From the NCBI RefSeq assembly GCF_017826695.1, contig NZ_JAFFZW010000008.1, positions 1-64,000 of the forward strand: 64,000 bases of DNA. The letters run 5' to 3'. The translations under genes were made by a program, and so were the position numbers. The stretch comes from Pseudomonas alliivorans (GTDB lineage Bacteria > Pseudomonadota > Gammaproteobacteria > Pseudomonadales > Pseudomonadaceae). Numbering within the stretch: position 1 is the first letter of the stretch; each line of letters begins with the position of its first letter. Of this stretch, positions 24,450-33,955 are shown one piece after another. The notes below the pieces were generated by a model. The model was not told the origin of the DNA and ran no database searches. It saw only the letters and a list, made by a program, of their open reading frames with translations.

Positions 24450-26141
24450 TTATTTCTTGATACCCAGCTTCTTCAGCTCTTCGTCACGCAGTTCACGGCG
24501 CAGAATCTTGCCAACGTTGGTGGTCGGCAGTGCATCGCGGAATTCCACGCTGCGCGGGACTTTGTAACCGGTCAGGTTGGCGCGCATGTGCTCCATGACC
24601 TGATCCTTGGTCAGGGTCACGCCAGGCTTGGCAACCACGAACACCTTGATAGCCTCACCCGATTTTTCGTCCGGAATGCCGATGGCAGCGCATTGCAGCA
24701 CGCCGGGAAGCGTGACCAGCACGTCTTCCAGTTCGTTGGGGTAGACGTTGAAACCCGAGATCAGAATCATGTCTTTCTTGCGGTCGACGATACGCAGGTA
24801 ACCGTCGGGCTGAATGATCGCGATATCGCCGGTCTTGAGCCAGCCATCGGCGTCGATCATTTCATCCGTGGCTTCCTGACGCTGCCAGTAGCCTTTCATG
24901 ACCTGAGGCCCCTTGACGCACAATTCGCCGGTTTCGCCGAACGCCAGCTCATTGCCAGCGTCGTCGATGACCCTGCACAGCGTCGACGGCACCGGAATGC
25001 CAATGGTGCCCATCTGGATCTTCTGAATAGGGTTCACCGTCGCCACCGGGCTGGTTTCGGTCATGCCGTAACCTTCGCAGATCGGGCAGTTGGTGACCTG
25101 CTTCCAGCGTTCGGCGGCAGCCAGTTGCAGGGCCATACCACCGGACAGCGTGACTTTCAGTGCCGAAAAATCAAGGTTGCGGAACGCTTCGTTGTTGCAC
25201 AGGGCAACGAACAGGGTGTTGAGGCCGACGAAGCCGCTGAATTTCCACTTCGACAGTTCCTTGACCATGGCAGGCAGGTCACGCGGGTTGCTGATCAGCA
25301 CGTTGTGGTTGCCGATCAGCATCATCGCCATGCAGTGAAAGGTGAAGGCGTAGATGTGGTAGAGCGGCAACGGTGTGATGAGGATCTCGTTGCCTTCATT
25401 GAGGTTGGAAGCCATCAGCGCCCTGCACTGCAGCATGTTGGCGATCAGGTTGCGATGGGTGAGCATCGCGCCCTTGGCCACGCCGGTGGTGCCGCCGGTG
25501 TACTGCAATACGGCCACGTCGCCTCTGTCGGGCGACACCTCGGTGACCGGCCGACCGTGGCCTTTTTTCAGCACGTCATTGAATCTGACCGCGTCAGGCA
25601 AGTGGTAGGCAGGCACCATCTTCTTGACGTATTTGATGACGCTGTTGACCAGCAGGCGCTTGAGCGGTGGCAGCAGATCGGCCACTTCAGTGACGATGAC
25701 ATGTTTGACCTGGGTCCTGGGCACGACCTTCTCGGCCAGATGCGCCATGTTCGCCAGACATACCAGTGCCTTGGCGCCGGAGTCGTTGAACTGGTGTTCC
25801 ATTTCCCGTGCGGTGTACAGCGGGTTGGTGTTGACCACGATCAGGCCGGCGCGGATGGCACCGAAAACGGCAACCGGGTACTGCAACACGTTGGGCAGCT
25901 GCACGGCGATGCGGTCACCCGGCACAAGGTCGGTGTGTTGCTGAATCCAGGCAGCGAATGCGCCGGACAATTCATACAGCTCGCCGTAGGTAATTGTCTT
26001 GCCCAGATTGCTGAACGCGGGTTTATCGGCGAAACGCTGGCAGGACTGCTTCAGGACCGCCTGGACGTTGGGATACTCATCAGGGTCGATATCAGGGGAG
26101 ATGCCAGATGGGTATTTATCCTTCCAGAAGTTTTCAATCAT
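24450..26141 (-). CDS. fadD1: Long-chain fatty acyl-CoA synthetase FadD1
   Basis: The 563-residue protein is an ANL-family adenylating enzyme. The AMP/P-loop motif YTGGTTGVAKGAMLTH is near residue 210, the A5 motif YGMTETSPV near 355, LKTGDIAIIQPDGYLRIVDR carries the A7-A8 core, and GKILRRELRD near the C-terminus has the catalytic Lys. It makes acyl-CoA from long-chain fatty acids, ATP and CoA at the inner membrane, the entry step of beta-oxidation. It lies downstream of fadD2 on the same strand but 357 bases apart, with a terminator between, so it has its own promoter. The order matches other Pseudomonas. Confidence 0.93.
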   Translation of the reverse strand: MIENFWKDKYPSGISPDIDPDEYPNVQAVLKQSCQRFADKPAFSNLGKTITYGELYELSGAFAAWIQQHTDLVPGDRIAVQLPNVLQYPVAVFGAIRAGLIVVNTNPLYTAREMEHQFNDSGAKALVCLANMAHLAEKVVPRTQVKHVIVTEVADLLPPLKRLLVNSVIKYVKKMVPAYHLPDAVRFNDVLKKGHGRPVTEVSPDRGDVAVLQYTGGTTGVAKGAMLTHRNLIANMLQCRALMASNLNEGNEILITPLPLYHIYAFTFHCMAMMLIGNHNVLISNPRDLPAMVKELSKWKFSGFVGLNTLFVALCNNEAFRNLDFSALKVTLSGGMALQLAAAERWKQVTNCPICEGYGMTETSPVATVNPIQKIQMGTIGIPVPSTLCRVIDDAGNELAFGETGELCVKGPQVMKGYWQRQEATDEMIDADGWLKTGDIAIIQPDGYLRIVDRKKDMILISGFNVYPNELEDVLVTLPGVLQCAAIGIPDEKSGEAIKVFVVAKPGVTLTKDQVMEHMRANLTGYKVPRSVEFRDALPTTNVGKILRRELRDEELKKLGIKK

Positions 26142-26498
26142 TCAGCCGGCTCCATAGCGATCGCGAATTCTTCACATCGCTTTGGGCGATGATTTTTTTG
26201 TGTTTTGGAATTGTGCAGTAGACGCTCATTCGCTTCATGACAGGTCAAAAAGCGCGCCGAGAGTAGCAGCTTTGCCAAAGGTCGACTAGAGGCAAACCGG
26301 GCCTCTACGGTCACAAAAATGACTGATTCAAACGCTGCGGTCACGACGCAGGATTTATCCCGGAAAATATCGAAAGCGCTGAAAACCTTGAGCCAGAGGG
26401 CCGGGGTTTCACCCAGTGAGCTTAGGCAAAAAAAACAGGCCCCGCTTGCACGTCAACGCAGGCGGAGCCGACAACGTAAAAAGAAACAATTCGCGAGC
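26142..26498. other. fadD2-fadD1 intergenic region
   Basis: These 357 bases hold no convincing gene. On the minus strand the region contains the fadD2 terminator (26428-26470) and then the fadD1 promoter and leader. It includes an AT-rich stretch (about 26185-26215) and GAAGAATTCGC read on the minus strand at 26163-26173. A plus-strand open frame at 26319-26684 runs into fadD2 antisense and is not credible. Confidence 0.6.
26428..26470 (-). terminator. Rho-independent terminator of fadD2
   Basis: On the minus strand GGCTCCGCCTGC pairs with GCAAGCGGGGCC (one G-U pair and a small internal mismatch), followed by TG and a run of eight T. It lies about 29 bases after the fadD2 stop and separates fadD2 from fadD1. 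Confidence 0.8.
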
Positions 26499-28187
26499 TC
26501 AGGCGATATCGCGAAGCTCTCTGCGCAGGATCTTGCCGACCGGGGTCATTGGCAGGGACTCACGCAGCACGATCTGTTTCGGAACCTTGTAGCCGGTAAA
26601 GTTCTGTTTGCAGAAATTCTTGAGTTCCTCGACAGAAAGCCCCGCCTCGCGCGGGACTACAAACAGCTTGACCGCCTCCCCTGAACGCTCGTCCGGAACC
26701 CCGATGCAGGCGCAACTGGCGACTTTCGGGTGTGACATGACCACGTCTTCGATTTCGTTGGGATACACGTTGAAGCCGGACACGATGATCAGGTCTTTCT
26801 TGCGGTCCACGATGCTGACGAAACCGTCGGCGCCGATCACCGCGATGTCGCCCGTTTTGAACCAACCTTCTGCGTCCAGCGTTTCGGCGGTAGCTTCCGG
26901 CAGATTCCAGTAGCCCTTCATGACCTGCGGGCCTTTGATGCACAGCTCTCCCCGCTCGCCGAACGGCAACTCTGCGCCTTCGTCATCGATCACTTTCATA
27001 CCCGTGCCCGGCACCGGCAGGCCGACCGTTCCCAACCGCGCCAGCGGGCCGTAGGGATTGGCACTGGCCACCGGAGAGGTCTCGGTAAGACCGTACCCCT
27101 CGACGATTGTGCATCCCGTCATTTCAGCCCAACGCTCGGCTGTGGCCTTGACCAGCGCGGTGCCACCCGAGTTGGTGCTCTTCAGGGTAGAGAAATCCAG
27201 CTTCTTGAAGTCGGGATGATTCATCAGCGCCACGAACAGGGTATTGAGCCCGACCATGGCCGTGAACTTCCACTTGCCAAGTTCCTTGATGAACCCGCCG
27301 ATATCCCTGGGGTTGGTGATCAGAATATTGTGATTGCCGCTGATGACCATGCACATGCAGTGCGCTGTGAAGGCATAGATGTGATAAAGCGGCAGCGGAG
27401 CGATCATCACTTCCCTGGCTTCCCCGAACATCACGCCACGTTCAGGACAATGCTGGCGCATGCAGGCGTAAACCTGCTGCATGTTGGCGACCAGATTGCC
27501 GTGGGTCAGCATCGCGCCTTTGGCAAGTCCCGTGGTGCCGCCGGTGTATTGCAGCACCGCAACGTCATCCAGCCCGACCGCGACAGGTTTGACAGAGCCG
27601 CCACGCCCCATGCGCAGGGCATCCTTGAAGCCAGTGGCCTGGGGCAGGTCATAGGCCGGCACCATCTTCTTGACTCTGGCGACAATGGTATTGATCAACC
27701 ACCCTTTGGCGGCTGACTGCATGTCGCCCATCTTTACTTCGATCAGGTAACGAAGCTCGGTGTCGGGCAGCACTTCCTGCACCAGCTTGCCGAACAGGTT
27801 CAGGTAGACCAACGCTTTGGCGCCGCAGTCCTTGAACTGGTGACGCATCTCGCGTGCGGTGTATAACGGATTGGTATTGACCACGATAAGACCGGCCCGC
27901 ATCGCACCGAACACTGCGATGGGGTATTGCAGCAGGTTGGGCATCTGCACGGCGATGCGGTCGCCGGGCATCAGGTCGGTATGCTGTTGCAGGTAGCAGG
28001 CAAACGCAGCCGAATGGCGCTCCAGGTCTGCGTAGGTCAGCGTAACGCCCATATTGCTGAAAGCAGGTTTGTCTGCGAATTTTTTGCAGGCGCTTTCGAA
28101 GACCTCGAGAACCGACCGATACGTGTGCAGATCCAGCTCAGAGGTCACCCCGGCAGGGCGTTTGTCGTTCCAGAATTCAGGTTGCAT
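26499..28187 (-). CDS. fadD2: Long-chain fatty acyl-CoA synthetase FadD2
   Basis: The 562-residue paralogue of FadD1 has YTGGTTGLAKGAMLTH, the A5 motif YGLTETSPVASANP, FKTGDIAVIGADGFVSIVDR and the C-terminal catalytic GKILRRELRD. It activates fatty acids to acyl-CoA. The two proteins are co-linear through their whole length, which points to an old tandem duplication shared across Pseudomonas. In P. aeruginosa the two enzymes differ in chain-length preference; that difference cannot be read here. It is divergent from the lipase-like gene at 28394, across about 206 bases. Confidence 0.93.
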   Translation of the reverse strand: MQPEFWNDKRPAGVTSELDLHTYRSVLEVFESACKKFADKPAFSNMGVTLTYADLERHSAAFACYLQQHTDLMPGDRIAVQMPNLLQYPIAVFGAMRAGLIVVNTNPLYTAREMRHQFKDCGAKALVYLNLFGKLVQEVLPDTELRYLIEVKMGDMQSAAKGWLINTIVARVKKMVPAYDLPQATGFKDALRMGRGGSVKPVAVGLDDVAVLQYTGGTTGLAKGAMLTHGNLVANMQQVYACMRQHCPERGVMFGEAREVMIAPLPLYHIYAFTAHCMCMVISGNHNILITNPRDIGGFIKELGKWKFTAMVGLNTLFVALMNHPDFKKLDFSTLKSTNSGGTALVKATAERWAEMTGCTIVEGYGLTETSPVASANPYGPLARLGTVGLPVPGTGMKVIDDEGAELPFGERGELCIKGPQVMKGYWNLPEATAETLDAEGWFKTGDIAVIGADGFVSIVDRKKDLIIVSGFNVYPNEIEDVVMSHPKVASCACIGVPDERSGEAVKLFVVPREAGLSVEELKNFCKQNFTGYKVPKQIVLRESLPMTPVGKILRRELRDIA

Positions 28188-28393
28188 TGTTTTATCCTTT
28201 TTCCCTGCTCATGGCTGGCCCGCTATTCAGAATCGGGACTGGCCCGACGTTAGCAGCTAACGCCCGGAAGGCAAATATGCCAGTCGGCGTCATCAACAGC
28301 GTGAATCTTTCTGCTATTCAAGATGCAATCACGTACGGGTTGTAAGCTGAAACAGACATCCTCCGGGCAGACGCTCCAGATCGGAATATCGCC

Positions 28394-29338
28394 ATGAAGC
28401 ACGAGACATTCTGGCTTGACGCCAGTGACCATTGCCGCCTTTACGTCAATGCCTGGCTACCGGACACAGCACCGCTGGCCGTCGTGATGCTTGCCCACGG
28501 CATGGCCGAGCACAGCGGCCGCTACGCACGACTCGGCGCAGCGTTGAATGCCGCGGGCATCGCCCTTTATGCGCACGACCAGCGTGGCCATGGCAGAACC
28601 GCCCTGCAGGGCAGACTCGGGCATTTCGCCAATGAGGAGGGCTGGGAAAAAGTGGTCGACGATCTGGCGACCCTGAGCCAGTCGATCGGCCAGCGCCACG
28701 CCGGGGTGGCCTTGTTTCTGCTGGGCCACAGCATGGGCAGTTACATTGCCCAGACTTATCTGATGCACCATGGCGCCAGTCTGCAGGGCGCCATTCTCAG
28801 CGGCTCTAACTTCCACCCGGCATCGTTCTATCGCAGCGCACTTCTGGTCGTCCGGTTCGAACGCTTGCGTCAAGGCCGCAAGGGGCGTAGCGCGCTGATC
28901 GAATGGCTGTCCTTCGGCTCGTTCAACAAGGCGTTCAAGCCGACCCGGACCTGTTTCGACTGGCTCAGCCGGGACCCGGATGAGGTGAACACGTACATTC
29001 AGGACCCGCTGTGCGGCTTCCGCTGCACCAATCAGTTGTGGGCAGATATGCTGGGCGGGCTGCAGAAAATCAGCGATCCGTCGAACCTGGCGCAGATCGA
29101 TCCGAACCTTCCTTTGCTGATTATTGGCGGTGAATGTGATCCCGTGAGTGCTGGCAAGCGTCTGAAGGATCTTGCCGATGCATTGGCAGAAGCGGGTCAT
29201 CAGGTGTTACAACTCAATGTTTACCCACAGGCGCGGCACGAACTGCTTAATGACACCAATCGCGATGAAGTGACTCAGGACCTGCTCGACTGGCTGACGT
29301 ACGCTCTCGATCAGCCGGGACCGCGTCGGGCAGAGTGA
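28394..29338 (+). CDS. Monoacylglycerol lipase/lysophospholipase-like alpha/beta hydrolase
   Basis: The 314-residue protein belongs to the serine aminopeptidase/hydrolase_4 group. It has the HGMAEHSGRYARL oxyanion loop near residue 35, HDQRGHGRT near 61, nucleophile GHSMGSYI near 110, Asp in GGECDPVS and His in YPQARHELLND. No signal peptide is seen. Family members release fatty acids from monoacylglycerols or lysophospholipids, which fits its place between the fadD genes and phaJ: the products would feed acyl-CoA formation. It is followed by phaJ after 45 bases, probably on one transcript. Confidence 0.85.
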   Translation: MKHETFWLDASDHCRLYVNAWLPDTAPLAVVMLAHGMAEHSGRYARLGAALNAAGIALYAHDQRGHGRTALQGRLGHFANEEGWEKVVDDLATLSQSIGQRHAGVALFLLGHSMGSYIAQTYLMHHGASLQGAILSGSNFHPASFYRSALLVVRFERLRQGRKGRSALIEWLSFGSFNKAFKPTRTCFDWLSRDPDEVNTYIQDPLCGFRCTNQLWADMLGGLQKISDPSNLAQIDPNLPLLIIGGECDPVSAGKRLKDLADALAEAGHQVLQLNVYPQARHELLNDTNRDEVTQDLLDWLTYALDQPGPRRAE

Positions 29339-29383
29339 TCACGCGCCGTTTATCTTTTCATATTTTTTGTCCAGGACAGACAC

Positions 29384-29854
29384 ATGACTCAAGTCACCAA
29401 TACGCCCTACGAAGCCCTTGAAGTCGGTCAGAAAGCCAGCTACAGCAAGACAGTTCAGGAACGCGATATCCAGTTGTTCGCGGCCATGTCCGGCGATCAC
29501 AACCCGGTCCACCTGGACGCCGAATACGCCTCCAAGACCATGTTCAAGGAGCGCATCGCCCACGGCATGTTCAGCGGTGCACTGATCAGCGCTGCAGTGG
29601 CGTGTGAGCTGCCAGGCCCTGGCACGATCTACATCGGTCAGCAAATGACCTTTCAGAAGCCGGTAAAGCTGGGCGACACCTTGACGGTGCGTCTCGAAAT
29701 TCTCGAAAAACTGCCGAAATTTCGCGTGCGCATCGCTACCCGCGTGTTCAATCAGAACGATGAACTGGTCGTCGACGGCGAAGCGGAAATTCTCGCCCCG
29801 CGCAAACAGCAGACAGTCGAACTGACCGTACTGCCTGAAATCACCGTTGGCTGA
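29384..29854 (+). CDS. phaJ: (R)-specific enoyl-CoA hydratase, MaoC/PhaJ type
   Basis: The 156-residue hot-dog-fold protein has the hydratase motif SGDHNPVHLD with catalytic Asp38 and His43, then FKERIAHGMFSGALIS and TIYIGQQMTFQKPVKLGD. PhaJ enzymes turn trans-2-enoyl-CoA from beta-oxidation into (R)-3-hydroxyacyl-CoA, linking fat breakdown to polyhydroxyalkanoate synthesis. The length and gene order match the PhaJ4-type gene beside fadD1-fadD2 in other pseudomonads; the number is by synteny. It is probably cotranscribed with the upstream hydrolase. Confidence 0.88.
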   Translation: MTQVTNTPYEALEVGQKASYSKTVQERDIQLFAAMSGDHNPVHLDAEYASKTMFKERIAHGMFSGALISAAVACELPGPGTIYIGQQMTFQKPVKLGDTLTVRLEILEKLPKFRVRIATRVFNQNDELVVDGEAEILAPRKQQTVELTVLPEITVG

Positions 29855-29920
29855 GAGGAGTGACGGTTGAGCCACGGCCCGCCATAGCAGGAAGCGGCCT
29901 GGCTTGCTCCCGAACACGCA

Positions 29921-29944
29921 AAAAAGGGCGACCGAAGTCGCCCG
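29921..29944 (-). terminator. Minus-strand rho-independent terminator
   Basis: On the minus strand GGGCGAC, a TTCG loop and GTCGCCC are followed by six T. It would end transcripts of the two small minus-strand genes to its right, 185 bases past the stop of the nearer one. On the plus strand, where phaJ ends 66 bases upstream, no T run follows the stem. Confidence 0.75.
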
Positions 29945-30128
29945 AAGTGCCTTGCGTGCTCATGGCGAAGGGTGCGCCTTACCAGAGCGGCAGCCCTTCC
30001 CGTCAGACAGCTCGAACAGGGTGACGAAGACATTGGCCCCACGCCGTCTTCTGCCCCGTCCGATACCCATCAGGCTAGTCGTCGCAGCGCGCACGGACGT
30101 TGACCTGCATCAACATCCGCTCAATGAC

Positions 30129-30311
30129 TCAACGCTTTTTCGGCTTTTTCTTCGGCTTTTTCTTCGGCTTTTTCTTCGGCTTTTTCTTGCCGGTCAGCGG
30201 CATGGCCTGCTCAAAGGCATTGCGTACTTCATTCAGGCGTTTGTCGTTCAGATCATGAACGCGTCTGGCGCGCTCGGCGCCAAGATCGATCAATTTGCCA
30301 TCGTCGTTCAT
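30129..30311 (-). CDS. Small protein with a repetitive Lys-Pro tail
   Basis: The 60-residue protein has a folded-looking front, MNDDGKLIDLGAERARRVHD, then a helix through LNEVRNAFEQAMP, and ends in a tail of repeated PKKK units. The tail comes from a 12-base DNA unit repeated about four times at 30133-30188. The ATG at 30311 begins the conserved part; an in-frame GTG at 30332 would add seven residues but lacks a binding site. Proteins with this front are common in Pseudomonas and have no known function. A nucleic-acid-binding role is suggested only by charge. Confidence 0.65.
   Translation of the reverse strand: MNDDGKLIDLGAERARRVHDLNDKRLNEVRNAFEQAMPLTGKKKPKKKPKKKPKKKPKKR
30133..30188. repeat. 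Short tandem repeat of a 12-base unit
   Basis: The unit TTTTTCTTCGGC (plus strand) recurs about four times inside the 3' end of the small Lys-rich gene, encoding the PKKK tail. Because the unit is a multiple of three bases, slippage would change tail length without breaking the frame, so copy number may vary between strains. Confidence 0.8.
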
Positions 30312-30453
30312 GGTTGTGCAGTTCTCGGACACGTGGAATCAGCACCAATAATGCTCAATAGCATCGGTGATGACCAGTCGAAAACAGGGTATCAGGCGTT
30401 AATCAATCGACAGCGGGCGCAGTTCGCGCCCTCTTGTTGCGCAACGCTTTGTC

Positions 30454-30789
30454 TCAGATCTGGATATCGACCCACAGCCCCTGGCGCGGCTCGTCGTCGA
30501 TCAATGGCACTACCGGTACGGTGTTGTCAGCATTCAGCGAGTCGCCCGGAACGACCAGGCCCTGATATTCACCGCTTTCGTCCTCGGCATGACGCCCTTG
30601 TTGCTGGCGCTGCTGCTCTTCACGCAACAGCAGGGCGCTGCGCTCGGAGTCTTCATGGCGCAGGTCGATCGATGTCTCGCTGGAGCCTGGCTGTACAGGG
30701 GCCACCGGCGGGATATCGGGGACACGCTTGGCCGGGTCCATCTGGGAGGTCACCGGCACAACGCTTAACGGGAGCATAGGTTGCAACAT
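30454..30789 (-). CDS. Conserved hypothetical protein of Pseudomonas
   Basis: The 111-residue protein is mostly disordered and rich in Pro, Val, Gln and Glu, with a central RSALLLREEQQRQQQGRH helix and a conserved-looking ending DDEPRQGLWVDIQI. The ATG at 30789 has AGGAG upstream; an earlier in-frame start would add an unlikely leader. Similar proteins sit next to rapA in other pseudomonads and are sometimes mislabelled aspartate-semialdehyde dehydrogenase; no enzyme motif is present. It is divergent from rapA across 232 bases. Confidence 0.65.
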   Translation of the reverse strand: MLQPMLPLSVVPVTSQMDPAKRVPDIPPVAPVQPGSSETSIDLRHEDSERSALLLREEQQRQQQGRHAEDESGEYQGLVVPGDSLNADNTVPVVPLIDDEPRQGLWVDIQI

Positions 30790-31021
30790 GGTTTTTCTCC
30801 TCTTACCGGGCTTTCGGCCGTCTGCGACGCAACTTGAACAGCCCTGTAATAGGCTGCAATAATTTATAAGGCTTTTTTTGACCGGGCTTAATGAAATAAG
30901 TGCCATGAAAGGAAAAATTCGCCGGTTCGCAGCGAATCCTGAGGTTTTTCAACGCTACCTTTGGTCTTCATGGCGCGTTCCGTTAACATAGTCGGCTTTT
31001 TCACGTCGGGAGACAGGCAGC

Positions 31022-33868
31022 ATGGCGCAGCAGTATCAACCGGGGCAACGCTGGATTAGCGACAGCGAAGCCGAGCTGGGTTTGGGCACCGTTCTGGCAC
31101 AGGATGGCCGCTTATTGACCGTGCTCTACCCGGCCACTGGCGAGACACGCCAGTACTCACTGCGTAATGCACCGCTGACCCGCGTGCGTTTCTCTCCGGG
31201 CGATGTGATCACTCACTTCGAAAACTGGAAGATGACCGTTCGCGAAGTGGACGATGTCGACGGGCTGCTGGTGTACCACGGTCTGAATGCCCGCAACGAA
31301 GTGGTCACGCTGCCGGAAACCCAGTTGTCGAACTTCATTCAGTTCCGTCTGGCGACCGACCGTCTGTTCGCCGGCCAGATCGACCAGTTGTCGTGGTTCT
31401 CGCTGCGCTACAACACCCTTGAACACACCAGCCGCCAATTGCAGTCCTCGCTCTGGGGTCTGGGCGGCGTGCGTGCCCAACCGATTGCCCACCAGTTGCA
31501 CATTGCCCGTGAAGTAGCCGACCGCATTGCGCCGCGCGTTCTGCTCGCCGACGAAGTGGGCTTGGGCAAGACCATCGAAGCCGGTCTGGTGATTCATCGT
31601 CAGCTGTTGTCCGGTCGTGCCAATCGTGTGCTGATTCTGGTGCCGGAAAACCTCCAGCACCAATGGCTGGTCGAAATGCGCCGCCGTTTCAACCTGCAGG
31701 TCGCGCTGTTCGACGCCGAACGCTTTATGGAAAGCGATGCGGGCAACCCGTTCGAAGACACGCAACTGGCGCTGGTTGCGCTGGAATGGCTGGTCTCGGA
31801 TGAAAAGGCTCAGGACGCGCTGTTCGCAGCGGGCTGGGACCTGATGGTGGTCGACGAAGCGCACCACCTGGTCTGGCACGAAGACAAGGCCAGCAGCGAG
31901 TACTCGCTGGTCGAGCAACTGGCTGAGGTTATCCCCGGCGTATTGCTGCTGACGGCAACCCCGGAACAGCTGGGTCAGGACAGCCACTTCGCGCGTCTGC
32001 GCCTGCTGGACCCGAATCGTTTCCACGACCTGAACGCCTTCCGCGCCGAGAGCGAAAATTATCGCCCGGTCGCTCAAGCCGTGCAGGAACTGCTCGACAA
32101 GGGCGTGCTCTCGGCAGAAGCACAGAAAACCATTCACGGTTTCCTGGGTGCCGAAGGCGACACCTTGCTGGCTGCGGTGAATGCAGGCGACGACGAAGCC
32201 AAGGCCCGTCTGATTCGCGAATTGCTGGACCGCCACGGCACAGGTCGCGTGCTGTTCCGTAACACTCGCGCCGCCGTGCAGGGTTTTCCGGAGCGCAAGC
32301 TGCACGAATACCCGCTGCCCTGCCCGGCAGAATATCTGGAACTGCCGCTGGGCGAGCACGCCGACCTGTACCCGGAAGTCAGCTTCCAGGCGCATTCCGA
32401 GGTCAGCGAAGAAGAGCGCTGGTGGCGTTTCGACCCCCGCGTCGACTGGCTGATCGACACGCTCAAGATGCTCAAGCGCGTCAAGGTCCTCGTCATCTGC
32501 GCCCACGCCGAAACCGCCATGGACCTGGAAGACGCACTACGCGTGCGCTCCGGCATTCCGGCCACGGTCTTCCACGAAGGCATGAACATCCTCGAACGTG
32601 ACCGTGCTGCTGCCTACTTTGCCGACGAAGAATTCGGTGCACAGGTGTTGATCTGCTCGGAAATCGGCAGTGAAGGCCGTAACTTCCAGTTCGCCCACCA
32701 CCTGGTGCTGTTCGATCTGCCGTCGCACCCGGACCTGCTGGAACAGCGTATCGGCCGTCTGGACCGTATCGGCCAGAAACACACCATCGAGCTGCATGTG
32801 CCCTTCCTGGAAACCAGCCCACAAGCCCGATTGTTCCAGTGGTATCACGAAGCGCTGAACGCGTTCCTCAATACCTGCCCGACCGGTAACGCGTTGCAGC
32901 ATCAGTTCGGCCCTCGTCTGCTGCCGTTGCTGGAAAGCGGTGATGATGACGAATGGCAGGCCCTGATCGACGAAGCCCGTGCCGAACGCGAGCGTCTGGA
33001 AAGCGAACTGCACACAGGTCGCGACCGCTTGCTGGAACTCAATTCTGGCGGCGCGGGCGAAGGTGAGGCGCTGGTCGAAGCAATTCTGGAACAAGACGAC
33101 CAATTCAGCCTGCCGATCTACATGGAAACCCTGTTCGACGCGTTCGGCATCGACAGCGAAGACCATTCGGAAAACGCACTGATCCTCAAGCCGAGCGAGA
33201 AGATGCTCGACGCCAGCTTCCCGCTGGGCGACGAAGAAGGCGTGACCATCACCTACGACCGCAATCAGGCGTTGTCTCGCGAAGACATGCAGTTCATCAC
33301 CTGGGAACACCCGATGGTGCAGGGCGGCATGGATCTGGTGCTGTCCGGTTCGATGGGCAACACCGCCGTGGCGCTGATCAAGAACAAGGCGCTCAAGCCG
33401 GGCACCGTGTTGCTGGAACTGATCTACGTCAGCGAAGTGGTTGCGCCGCGTTCGCTGCAACTGGGCCGCTACCTGCCACCGGCTGCACTGCGCTGCCTGC
33501 TTGATCCCAACGGCAATGATCTGTCGAGCCGCGTGTCGTTCAATACCCTGAACGACCAGCTCGAAAGCGTGCCACGTGCCAGCGCCAACAAGTTCATCCA
33601 GGCCCAGCGCGACGTGCTGACGCCGCGGATCAATGCAGGCGAAGAGAAGATCACGCCGAAACACGCCGCGCGCGTGGCTGAGGCGCAACGTCGTCTGGCT
33701 GCTGATACCGAAGAAGAACTGGCGCGCCTGACCGCCCTGCAGGCCGTCAACCCGACGGTGCGCGACAGCGAACTGGTAGCCCTGCGCAGTCAGCGTGAGC
33801 AAGGTCTGGCCATGCTCGAGAAGGCCGCGCTGCGACTGGAAGCGATCAGGGTGCTGGTCGCAGGCTGA
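31022..33868 (+). CDS. rapA: RNA polymerase-associated ATPase RapA
   Basis: The 948-residue protein is full-length RapA. It has two N-terminal Tudor-like domains ([20 protein letters not shown]), a Swi2/Snf2 ATPase with [16 protein letters not shown] near residue 177 and [10 protein letters not shown] near 277, a helicase C lobe with [11 protein letters not shown] and [11 protein letters not shown], and the RapA-specific C-terminus. It binds RNA polymerase and helps it recycle after termination. GGGAGA lies upstream of the ATG. The gene is followed by a hairpin repeat. Confidence 0.94.
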   Translation: MAQQYQPGQRWISDSEAELGLGTVLAQDGRLLTVLYPATGETRQYSLRNAPLTRVRFSPGDVITHFENWKMTVREVDDVDGLLVYHGLNARNEVVTLPETQLSNFIQFRLATDRLFAGQIDQLSWFSLRYNTLEHTSRQLQSSLWGLGGVRAQPIAHQLHIAREVADRIAPRVLLADEVGLGKTIEAGLVIHRQLLSGRANRVLILVPENLQHQWLVEMRRRFNLQVALFDAERFMESDAGNPFEDTQLALVALEWLVSDEKAQDALFAAGWDLMVVDEAHHLVWHEDKASSEYSLVEQLAEVIPGVLLLTATPEQLGQDSHFARLRLLDPNRFHDLNAFRAESENYRPVAQAVQELLDKGVLSAEAQKTIHGFLGAEGDTLLAAVNAGDDEAKARLIRELLDRHGTGRVLFRNTRAAVQGFPERKLHEYPLPCPAEYLELPLGEHADLYPEVSFQAHSEVSEEERWWRFDPRVDWLIDTLKMLKRVKVLVICAHAETAMDLEDALRVRSGIPATVFHEGMNILERDRAAAYFADEEFGAQVLICSEIGSEGRNFQFAHHLVLFDLPSHPDLLEQRIGRLDRIGQKHTIELHVPFLETSPQARLFQWYHEALNAFLNTCPTGNALQHQFGPRLLPLLESGDDDEWQALIDEARAERERLESELHTGRDRLLELNSGGAGEGEALVEAILEQDDQFSLPIYMETLFDAFGIDSEDHSENALILKPSEKMLDASFPLGDEEGVTITYDRNQALSREDMQFITWEHPMVQGGMDLVLSGSMGNTAVALIKNKALKPGTVLLELIYVSEVVAPRSLQLGRYLPPAALRCLLDPNGNDLSSRVSFNTLNDQLESVPRASANKFIQAQRDVLTPRINAGEEKITPKHAARVAEAQRRLAADTEEELARLTALQAVNPTVRDSELVALRSQREQGLAMLEKAALRLEAIRVLVAG

Positions 33869-33885
33869 TCGGCGTCCCTGTCGAC

Positions 33886-33935
33886 GCTGGACGCGGAGCG
33901 TCCCGAGAGGCATTCCCATCGCTCTGCGTGGGAAT
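33886..33935. repeat. Intergenic palindromic repeat after rapA
   Basis: Two hairpins lie in tandem: GGACGC-gga-GCGTCC, then the nine-base arms GCATTCCCA and TGGGAATGC around a ten-base loop. The second arm pair resembles the hairpins at 49579-49602 and 43763-43788, which suggests one family of intergenic repeats that may also serve as transcript ends. It lies between the convergent rapA and MFS genes. Confidence 0.65.
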
Positions 33936-33955
33936 GCATCCGGTGACGTTTCGCG

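Noticed and set aside
24408-26192. 594-codon open frame on the plus strand
   Set aside because: It lies wholly opposite fadD1, has no ribosome binding site, and its His/Gln/Arg-rich product is typical of antisense reading of GC-rich DNA.
29961-30070. Possible small minus-strand peptide gene after the Lys-tail gene
   Set aside because: On recheck the frame does not hold together from start to stop.
30133-30188. CRISPR-like short repeats
   Set aside because: Units are 12 bases, contiguous, without spacers, and encode a Lys-Pro tail.
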